Below are positions 17,677 to 23,000 of a DNA stretch of 33,478 nt, piece after piece (positions within the stretch are counted from its first letter, which is position 1; the number at the start of each line of letters is the position of its first letter). A program made the position numbers and the translations under genes. The notes beneath the pieces are model-generated. The model ran no database searches and was not told where the DNA came from. It saw nothing but the letters and a program-made list of their open reading frames with translations. Source of the DNA: a virus; the IMG/VR virus record IMGVR_UViG_3300020438_000137, positions 1 through 33,478 of that record; one strand, 5' to 3'.

Positions 17677-18143
17677 TGGGTAAATGTACTTGTCGTATCT
17701 GTGACGCTTTGGATAGTGGTCACTCTCTGTATTATTGTTTGATTCGTTAGCCCAGGTCCTTGATAACTTTGCGTAAATTGGAACGCTGCTCCAGGATTTG
17801 AGATTGTAAAATTGTTTTGTGCTGACATGTCTAAAGCATCGAACGAAGAAGTTACACTGCCTGTTATGGCTGCGTCTCCTGTCCCTACGCTTGGATTGAC
17901 GGTTACTGTTGATGTAGTTGTTGGAGGATTTAAAGCCGCACCATTGTTGTCGATGCCTACCCCAGTCACTGAGTATTCCCATCCTGTCCTATAATCTATG
18001 GAATTTATGGTTTCCGTCACTGTACTTTCAGTTTCGGTATGGCTCGTCATAGAGCCTTGCTGAAAATTGGGGACCACTGGCACTGCTCTTGCAGTTCCAG
18101 TACTACCTAATAATACAACTAATATAGTTATAAGCCTTTTCAT
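17673..18143 (-). CDS. Exported Thr/Ser-rich protein, second gene of secreted cassette
   Basis: A 156-aa protein with a clear Sec signal peptide: basic start (MKRL), hydrophobic core, and an AXA cleavage site (GTARA, then VP). The mature part is rich in Thr, Ser, Val and Asn and probably all beta (TSTVTVNPSVGTGDAAITG). It resembles the product of the gene just upstream in signal peptide, composition and the shared FxFxQSY motif (FQFTQSY here, FSFSQSY there), so the two are probably paralogues. Its TGA overlaps the GTG start of the next gene by 4 nt. A weak Shine-Dalgarno (TAGGT) precedes the ATG. Function unknown. Confidence 0.75.
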   Translation of the reverse strand: MKRLITILVVLLGSTGTARAVPVVPNFQQGSMTSHTETESTVTETINSIDYRTGWEYSVTGVGIDNNGAALNPPTTTSTVTVNPSVGTGDAAITGSVTSSFDALDMSAQNNFTISNPGAAFQFTQSYQGPGLTNQTIIQRVTTIQSVTDTTSTFTQ

Positions 18144-18146
18144 GAC

Positions 18147-18641
18147 CTATCTCACGGTTACCTCGGTTACAAACTGAGTCGTAGCTGAAGTATTAGCTCC
18201 ACCTGCTGCTACACTACTAAATGTGTGAGCACTAGATGTTTGACCTGCTAAGCTGCCAACAGTGCCACCAGCAGTACTACTAATATTACCAAAGTTAACA
18301 GCGTTGCCCACAGTTGGAGCTGCAGTTGGAACAGCGTCAGCTGCTGTGTAGGACTGGCTAAAGCTGAATGCTGAGCCTGCTGTGTCTTGTGTTGCTGCAA
18401 TCGTTCCTGGAGAATATACACCAGCAGTGATTGTACCAGCACTAACAGTTGAAGTAGTCGTACCATCAGTTGTATCAATATTACTACCAGAAATCGCAAA
18501 AGATGACCCTATTCTTTCAGCAGAAGTATGGGCACCTCCCACGCTCAATTGTACACTGGATGCAAATCGAGATGTAATATCGGCTCTCGCTGCAAGCGGA
18601 GCACTCATCAAAAGCATTATTAAAGGTAAAATCCTTTTCAT
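18147..18641 (-). CDS. Exported Ser/Thr/Ala-rich protein, first gene of secreted cassette
   Basis: A 164-aa protein starting with a Sec signal peptide (MKRILPLIMLLMSAPLAARA, cleavage before DI). The mature part is low in charge, rich in Ser, Thr, Ala and Gly, and looks like a beta-sheet exported protein. It carries FSFSQSY, shared with its neighbour. A CCTAAATA element stands 24 nt before the ATG. The three genes from 18641 to 16654 are spaced 3 nt apart or overlap and form one unit. Exported proteins are uncommon in phages outside lysis functions; a periplasmic or envelope role is inferred. Confidence 0.75.
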   Translation of the reverse strand: MKRILPLIMLLMSAPLAARADITSRFASSVQLSVGGAHTSAERIGSSFAISGSNIDTTDGTTTSTVSAGTITAGVYSPGTIAATQDTAGSAFSFSQSYTAADAVPTAAPTVGNAVNFGNISSTAGGTVGSLAGQTSSAHTFSSVAAGGANTSATTQFVTEVTVR

Positions 18642-18665
18642 TGGAATTAGTGCTTTAAGCCTCTC

Positions 18666-18673
18666 TATTTAGG
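18666..18673 (-). promoter_or_regulatory. Candidate late promoter element, CCTAAATA
   Basis: A variant of the TATAAATA late element, 24 nt upstream of the ATG at 18641 in the short gap between the metabolic operon and the exported-protein cassette. Position and similarity to the element at 15686-15693 support it; the first two bases deviate from consensus. Confidence 0.4.
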
Positions 18674-18686
18674 CATTTGTACTTTG

Positions 18687-19559
18687 TCATTTTTTATACA
18701 ATCTACCACCTATATCAATATGTTTATCATTTAATACGGTACGCACTGGTGGTTCATAATCATATGTAAAATACTGACGACCTCTTCTAGGCACTTGAGT
18801 CTGCCATCCCTTATGATTAATCCATCCACTCTCACTAGATGTAGTGTATTTCTCTACTTCTTCTTCATTTCCATCCCATTGCCAATCAGTACAAGCATCA
18901 ACTGTAAGAATAGGAATCATTGTATTCCATGCAGACATTCTAAGAAATGCATCATGCCATTTTTCAAATACTAACCATGATGGATTTTTTTGATCAGTTT
19001 TTGCCCCATTAGTTGCATGTAACATTACATCAATTCCTCCCAATTCTTTATATAAAGTAGTTATTGCTTTATTAGAAACAGGATCTTCTCCATATCCCCA
19101 CATATCATTACATATCAATCCAGCACCAAGACAATGTTTCCCATTTTCTTTATCGAGATCAATGAAAGTAAATGCATCTAAGTGTGGATCTCTACCTAAA
19201 GCTGCTTCCATATCAACAGTAAGAGTCTTATAAGTAGCACCTCTCAATATACCATCAGGATTATAATGTCTAATCTCATTTCTAAAGATATTCCCCTTCA
19301 TTTCAGGTTCTATAAAATTAGTACCTAAGTGTAAATATATACCAGATTTTTTTTGATATTCCTCAACTTCTTTTAAAGCATCCTTTAATTCATCTAATCT
19401 TTCAACCCAACTATTCTCCCACCCTGATAAAGCAGCTTCTGGTGTTAAAAGATGATCGACTTTGTTTTCTTTCGCCCAATCAATAGCTTTAAAGATTTCT
19501 TTTTTGTTAACCTGTATGTTAGTTCCTACAGGAATTTGAGCACCACCGAATCTAATCAT
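18687..19559 (-). CDS. Carbon-nitrogen hydrolase (nitrilase superfamily)
   Basis: A 290-aa member of the nitrilase/amidase superfamily with its full catalytic triad: E41 (LLTPEAALSGW), K111 (ATYKTL) and C150 (GLICNDMWG). The family hydrolyses amides or nitriles, or condenses an amine with an acyl group, through a cysteine thioester. Start at ATG 19559 is chosen because it gives the usual N-terminus (MIRFGGAQIPVGTNI) and overlaps the upstream stop by 8 nt; the longer frame from 19616 has no support. It is the last gene of the talC operon. The substrate cannot be told; roles in polyamine or amide nitrogen metabolism are possible. Confidence 0.85.
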   Translation of the reverse strand: MIRFGGAQIPVGTNIQVNKKEIFKAIDWAKENKVDHLLTPEAALSGWENSWVERLDELKDALKEVEEYQKKSGIYLHLGTNFIEPEMKGNIFRNEIRHYNPDGILRGATYKTLTVDMEAALGRDPHLDAFTFIDLDKENGKHCLGAGLICNDMWGYGEDPVSNKAITTLYKELGGIDVMLHATNGAKTDQKNPSWLVFEKWHDAFLRMSAWNTMIPILTVDACTDWQWDGNEEEVEKYTTSSESGWINHKGWQTQVPRRGRQYFTYDYEPPVRTVLNDKHIDIGGRLYKK

Positions 19560-20049
19560 GTCCGTAATAATTAAAATTAATAACTTGTCTGTAGGAATCA
19601 GTTGATGTGGTTCCACTATGCATAGTTTCTCTAGGAAAAATTACCATGCGATTAGCAACACTTTCAACTTTTTTCCCATTCTTGAAGTATGTATATCCGT
19701 TGCAAGTATTAGCATAATATACAGCAGTATAGTCACCAAAATTACCATCAGTATGCAAATCTTGTTCTATAATTTTTGCATTTTTAATATTAAAATTTGC
19801 TTTGATTCTTACCCAAGATCTTATGTTTAGTGCCCTCTCAAAATAACTAGCAAGTTCTGGAGTAAGACAAATTTTATTATGAAATTTACCCCATGCCCAT
19901 ATAGGACTCACCATTTGATATTTTATTGGATCTGATTGATCTTCGGGATTAACTACATGATCATTATAAAACCAAGGAATAATATTTTGGAGTAAAAATA
20001 CTACTCTTTCATGTTCTTCCTTGGGTAAAAAGTTATCAAGAACCTTCAT
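19552..20049 (-). CDS. 2OG-Fe(II) oxygenase family protein
   Basis: From ATG 20049 (MKVLDNFLPKEEHERVV) the product has 165 residues. The iron-binding triad is H99-x-D101 (DLHTDGNF) and H144 (ETMHSGTT), with R154 (SYRQVINFNY) for 2-oxoglutarate. The start overlaps the previous stop by 14 nt, and its own stop overlaps the nitrilase start by 8 nt, so the genes are coupled. It is distinct in sequence from the prolyl-hydroxylase-like enzyme at 5253-5852. T4-like cyanophages commonly carry several such oxygenases of unknown substrate. Being in the talC operon, a small-molecule or early host target is possible. Confidence 0.8.
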   Translation of the reverse strand: MKVLDNFLPKEEHERVVFLLQNIIPWFYNDHVVNPEDQSDPIKYQMVSPIWAWGKFHNKICLTPELASYFERALNIRSWVRIKANFNIKNAKIIEQDLHTDGNFGDYTAVYYANTCNGYTYFKNGKKVESVANRMVIFPRETMHSGTTSTDSYRQVINFNYYGHD

Positions 20050-20233
20050 TGTTGTTAGTCTTATACATCCTATCCAACACTTCATCTAATTCAGACTTAT
20101 GAAAGATAGGTTCATCAGCACCTACATTGCCATTTACTAATGGCCAAACGAATCCATCTGCTGTGATGGTAAAATAGTCCTCAGGATGCTTTTTAGCATC
20201 TAAGTCTATGTCGGGGTGATCGTCTCTAGACAT
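20036..20233 (-). CDS. Small acidic protein downstream of talC, unknown function
   Basis: A 65-aa protein beginning MSRDDHPDIDLDAKKHPEDY. The ATG at 20233 overlaps the talC stop by 8 nt; the frame is open further upstream to 20263 but that part lies inside talC. It is polar, with a short hydrophobic stretch (FTITADGFVWPLV) and a helical C-terminus, and no known motif. Tight coupling to talC suggests expression with the metabolic genes. Confidence 0.65.
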   Translation of the reverse strand: MSRDDHPDIDLDAKKHPEDYFTITADGFVWPLVNGNVGADEPIFHKSELDEVLDRMYKTNNNEGS

Positions 20234-20882
20234 TCTCCTGTACCGATTTCCAGTCTGCATCAAACAACTGTAATCCTTTATCTGTTAGTACATGGTTGTA
20301 CATCTTATCAAATACTGCAGGTGGCATTGTAACTACATGAGCACCATTAGCAAATGATTGAGATACACTATTCACATATCTAATAGAAGCGGAAAGAATC
20401 TCAGTGCCTTTTATGTTCTGAACATTATATATCTTAGATATTCTTTGAATTAGATCTAATCCAGCAATTGAATTGTCATCAAGTCTACCTACAAAAGGAG
20501 AAACATATCTTGCACCTGCTTTTGCTGACAATATTGCTTGTGCTTCATCAAATATTAATGTCACATTTACTCTAATCAGTTTTGCTGACAATTCCTTACA
20601 TACTGCTAGTCCATCGGGTGTACAAGGAACTTTAATAGTAGCATGTTCTTTTCCAAACTTTTCAATCAGTCTCTTAGCTTCATAATACATTTCATGAGTG
20701 TCACCAACAACTTCCATACTTATATCAGGTATCCCCATGTCTATGAGTTCTTGATATACCTCTTCTGGATCACGACCACTCTTCATGATAAGAGTTGGAT
20801 TTGTAGTTACACCGTCAATAAGTCCAGTAGCGTAATACTTTCTAATCGTTTCTGTATCCGCAGTATCTAAAAAGATTTTCAT
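20226..20882 (-). CDS. talC: Transaldolase (TalC/fructose-6-phosphate aldolase-like)
   Basis: A 218-aa single-domain transaldolase of the short type used by cyanophages. It keeps D6 (FLDTAD), the TTNPTL motif (26-31), the Schiff-base lysine K84 (ATIKVPCT) and a typical ending (HVLTDKGLQLFDADW). The enzyme moves a dihydroxyacetone unit between sugar phosphates in the non-oxidative pentose phosphate pathway. In cyanophage infection it is thought to help make ribose-5-phosphate and NADPH for nucleotide synthesis. It overlaps the previous gene's start-stop junction by 1 nt (TAATG) and is transcribed from the sigma70-like promoter at 21555-21583. A CP12-like gene in the same window supports the same metabolic shift. 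Confidence 0.95.
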   Translation of the reverse strand: MKIFLDTADTETIRKYYATGLIDGVTTNPTLIMKSGRDPEEVYQELIDMGIPDISMEVVGDTHEMYYEAKRLIEKFGKEHATIKVPCTPDGLAVCKELSAKLIRVNVTLIFDEAQAILSAKAGARYVSPFVGRLDDNSIAGLDLIQRISKIYNVQNIKGTEILSASIRYVNSVSQSFANGAHVVTMPPAVFDKMYNHVLTDKGLQLFDADWKSVQENV

Positions 20883-21112
20883 TAAGTAGTTCCTAAAGCA
20901 ATTTTACTGAATCCTATTGTTAATAGGAAGATGAACATGATTACCACATCCCACATTTTGTTCTTTATATAGAATGGTAAAGCGAGTAGTTCAAATACAA
21001 CATTGAAGCAAGCACCAAGATAAGTGCTGACATGTAATGTTATAAAATATCCTAATATTATACCATATGTCCCTACCATTCTAGCAGAGATTATAAGTTT
21101 ATTTGTGTTCAT
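20882..21112 (-). CDS. Small multi-pass membrane protein, unknown function
   Basis: A 76-aa protein with two to three hydrophobic segments, at about residues 13-30, 33-48 and 54-72. It overlaps the upstream gene by 14 nt and shares one base with talC (TAATG), so it is part of the talC operon. No family is recognised. It could be an inner-membrane or thylakoid protein. Confidence 0.7.
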   Translation of the reverse strand: MNTNKLIISARMVGTYGIILGYFITLHVSTYLGACFNVVFELLALPFYIKNKMWDVVIMFIFLLTIGFSKIALGTT

Positions 21113-21296
21113 CTACTAAAATTTCTGTATATACGATCTCATCTTCATCTAAAGTCGATTTAATAAAATTCAACACATTCATAAATTCTGCATAAGTTTC
21201 GTTTTCAAGTACTCTTCTCTCTCCCTTACTAGAGACGCAGCATACTCTACGAGAGCATACATCTACAACAACTTTTTCGACAAATTCTTCGGTCAT
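21099..21296 (-). CDS. Small cysteine-containing protein, unknown function
   Basis: A 65-aa protein, first gene after the leader RNA. The N-terminal half has three cysteines (VDVCSRRVCCVSSKGERR) in a beta-strand-like context and the C-terminal half is acidic and helical. No Shine-Dalgarno is visible before the ATG. It lies only about 15 nt beyond the U-tract of the hairpin at 21313-21358, so its translation and transcription may depend on passage through that hairpin. Confidence 0.65.
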   Translation of the reverse strand: MTEEFVEKVVVDVCSRRVCCVSSKGERRVLENETYAEFMNVLNFIKSTLDEDEIVYTEILVDEHK

Positions 21297-21311
21297 AATA
21301 AATCATTAAAA

Positions 21312-21548
21312 TAAAAAAAGACCATCTGCCCCACTTAGTAGTTGCATCTTAGGTCTTTAAAAAAAGGAGGGAGGTTGGGTTCCTGTATACCAACAAAGAA
21401 TGGGCATTACTACAGAGTAAATACATTCTTGCCTGAGACCCGACTGGTAAGTCGATTCTGCTTTCGCAGCAGCACCACCTGTGTCTCATCACCTTAACCA
21501 GCAGTATGCCAGTAAGTTTATTCAGTCACTCCCGATGTTGCGTCCAAC
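21312..21548 (-). ncRNA. Putative structured RNA or 5' leader upstream of the talC operon
   Basis: This stretch is gene-free. The transcript predicted from the promoter at 21555-21583 folds by eye into several elements. One is a three-way junction closed by TGAGAC/GTCTCA (21434-21439 with 21483-21488), with two inner hairpins: CTGC-GAAA-GCAG, with a GNRA tetraloop, and CGACT-TACC-AGTCG. Next is a nested hairpin AAGAATG/CATTCTT (21396-21402 with 21424-21430) enclosing TTACT/AGTAA. Then comes a GTTGG/CCAAC hairpin (21374-21394), and finally the hairpin with a U-tract. It could be a free-standing small RNA of about 240 nt or a regulatory leader. It matches no RNA family I recognise. Confidence 0.6.
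21313..21358 (-). terminator. Intrinsic terminator or attenuator hairpin
   Basis: On the minus strand AAAGACC (21358-21352) pairs with GGTCTTT (21323-21317), followed by further T residues and an AT-rich run. The loop contains additional short pairings (TGC/GCA and ACT/AGT). It lies between the structured RNA and the gene at 21296, so it would either end a small RNA or attenuate the operon. Confidence 0.55.
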
Positions 21549-21554
21549 TCTTGT

Positions 21555-21583
21555 ATAATAACAGACTCCTCACAGGTTGTCAA
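21555..21583 (-). promoter_or_regulatory. Near-consensus sigma70-like promoter
   Basis: TTGACA (21583-21578) and TATTAT (21560-21555) are separated by 17 nt, with an extended -10 TG (CTGT before TATTAT). This is the strongest promoter in the window. Transcription would begin near 21548 and run through the structured RNA into the talC operon. Recognition by host RNA polymerase, hence early expression, is inferred. Confidence 0.75.
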
Positions 21584-21622
21584 CCCCCTATGATAATTAA
21601 CATGCATTGTCTCTACCATTAT

Positions 21623-21667
21623 AAAAAATCCGATCAACATGACATTGATCTGAACAAGTGGATTTTT
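21623..21667 (-). terminator. Terminator of the baseplate operon
   Basis: A strong inverted repeat: AAAAATCC pairs with GGATTTTT, and inside it GATCAA pairs with TTGATC. On the minus strand a T-rich tail follows. It lies 21 nt after the stop of the last spike gene and just before the talC-operon promoter, so it separates late from early transcription units. By symmetry it might also act on the plus strand. Confidence 0.65.
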
Positions 21668-21687
21668 AATTAAACAACGAATCATTA

Positions 21688-21981
21688 CTATGAAACTGTC
21701 AACACTGTATCTGCAGCTGTAAGTGCGTTACCTAATTTACTTCCAGATATAGTAAATGTTTGACCACCTACTTTTATTTTTAAAGTTCCTTGTACCTCTA
21801 ATGATCCCTCTACAATCATATCACCAGTTATGGTAGCTTTACCAGATACATTTAGATTACCCTCAACATTGAGATCACCCTCAAATTTTGTATCAGAAAG
21901 AAAATTGGTCTCATCAGGAAACTCAACTGAACCACCAAGTATGGTTTTCTCTGAGCCATCCTTGGCTTTACTCATTCCCAT
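21688..21981 (-). CDS. Short beta-helical protein, possible spike tip
   Basis: A 97-aa protein whose centre (about 30-75) consists of short regular strands (FEGDLNVEGNLNVSGKATI, then VEGSLEVQGTLKIKV), as in a small triple-stranded beta-helix. It starts with ATG 21981 sharing one base with the previous stop (TAATG) and has a strong Shine-Dalgarno (AGGAG, about 7 nt upstream). It is the last gene of the baseplate operon, right after the spike protein, which suggests a spike-tip or spike-associated role like T4 gp5.4, though it has no visible PAAR motif. Confidence 0.65.
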   Translation of the reverse strand: MGMSKAKDGSEKTILGGSVEFPDETNFLSDTKFEGDLNVEGNLNVSGKATITGDMIVEGSLEVQGTLKIKVGGQTFTISGSKLGNALTAADTVLTVS

Positions 21982-23000
21982 TATTTCTCTCCTAGTTTAT
22001 CAGTTAGATTATCTATACTACTACTTACATTCCCTAAACCACCTTCAATAGCACCAGTAATCTTACTGCTATCAAAGTTACCTAATTTGTTAGTTAGATT
22101 ACTTAGTTGTCCTTTTGATAAATTAGTTAACTTATCTAAACCGCCAGGTAATTTAGCACTCGCTAAATCTCCAAGTTTACCAGTAATACCTGGTAGTTGT
22201 CCTCCTAGTTTATCAGTCAAACCTCCCAATTTATCAGTAATACCTGGTAATTGTCCTCCAAGTTTATCAGTCAAACCTCCAAGTTTATCAGTTAAACCAG
22301 GTAATGAATCTGATGCAGCAGAGAACAGTCCTCCTAACTCGTCAGTAAGTTGTCCACCTAATGCACCACCAAGTCCAGTTTCAGATAATACAGAGTCAGC
22401 AATCGATCCTCCAAATCCACCACTAAGCATAGATGAGAATGCACCTTTACCCTTAGTCAATGTAGTAATTGAAGCATCAGCACCAAATGCTGCTTGAAGA
22501 ATATTGTTAGGAACATAAGAACCTGCAAACATAGTAAGACCAAAAGTTTTATGTATTAAATTACCTCTCTTTCCTGTTGCAGAACAAGTATTTGCTTTTA
22601 AATGAACTCTACCAGATCCTGCACTAATGTTAACATTTCTTCCTGCGTTTAAATCAAGATCTTGAGATGCTTTGACCATAATATTTTTAGCTGCCACATT
22701 TACCGAACCATTATCAGCATTAATAGCAATATTTCCACTAGCAGCACTTACTCTAATATCAATTTTTTGTGGTGAATTTTTATCACCAGCACGAATCTCT
22801 AATACTTTGTCAGTAGTAATTCTAGATAATCCACCTTGAGTATGATCGATCAAAAATACATCATCATTATCATTGGTAGCATATATTTTAAAAACTTCTG
22901 CACCACTAGCACCAACTTGAGGATGTCCACTATCAATCCTGAAATGTGGACCTCTACAGTCAATGACTCTTCTGTTATAATTTTTTTGTTGTGCAGCCAT
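21981..23000 (-). CDS. Baseplate central spike protein (gp5 C-terminal-like beta-helix)
   Basis: A 339-aa protein. Residues about 45-145 have the alternating strands of a VgrG/gp5C-type spike helix (KIDIRVSAASGNIAINADNG, VNVAAKNIMVKASQDLDL). Downstream (about 215-300) is a run of LTDKLGG and QLPGITDKLGG repeats, which look helical and amphipathic. In T4 the spike helix is the C-terminal part of gp5; here it is encoded in its own gene, directly after the gp5-like gene (TAATG overlap). The repeat segment has no counterpart I recognise. Role in puncturing the outer membrane is inferred from position and fold pattern. Confidence 0.7.
   Translation of the reverse strand: MAAQQKNYNRRVIDCRGPHFRIDSGHPQVGASGAEVFKIYATNDNDDVFLIDHTQGGLSRITTDKVLEIRAGDKNSPQKIDIRVSAASGNIAINADNGSVNVAAKNIMVKASQDLDLNAGRNVNISAGSGRVHLKANTCSATGKRGNLIHKTFGLTMFAGSYVPNNILQAAFGADASITTLTKGKGAFSSMLSGGFGGSIADSVLSETGLGGALGGQLTDELGGLFSAASDSLPGLTDKLGGLTDKLGGQLPGITDKLGGLTDKLGGQLPGITGKLGDLASAKLPGGLDKLTNLSKGQLSNLTNKLGNFDSSKITGAIEGGLGNVSSSIDNLTDKLGEK
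22140..22300. repeat. LTDKLGG-encoding tandem repeats
   Basis: Units of about 21-45 nt, with cores such as CCAAGTTTATCAGT and AATACCTGGTAATTGTCCTC, recur in direct order and encode the Leu-Thr-Asp-Lys-Leu-Gly-Gly repeats of the spike protein. The copies are close enough in DNA sequence to suggest recent duplication. Confidence 0.65.

Noticed and set aside
17677-17982. Extension of the third exported-protein gene to an ATG at 17982
   Set aside because: This part is the neighbouring exported gene read in another frame (Arg- and Ser-rich, no structure); the GTG at 17676 gives a signal peptide and a GTGA overlap.
21361-21430. tRNA gene suggested by the GGTTCCTG-like segment
   Set aside because: No cloverleaf could be drawn: acceptor and anticodon stems are missing.
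21434-21490. Hammerhead-like ribozyme core suggested by TGATGAG and GAAA on the minus strand
   Set aside because: The essential C of CUGAUGA is replaced and the GAAA forms a hairpin loop instead of lying between stems, so the hammerhead fold does not fit.
21541-21565. Plus-strand promoter with TTGTATAATA
   Set aside because: No -35 at a suitable distance and no plus-strand gene downstream; it is the opposite strand of the minus-strand -10 region.
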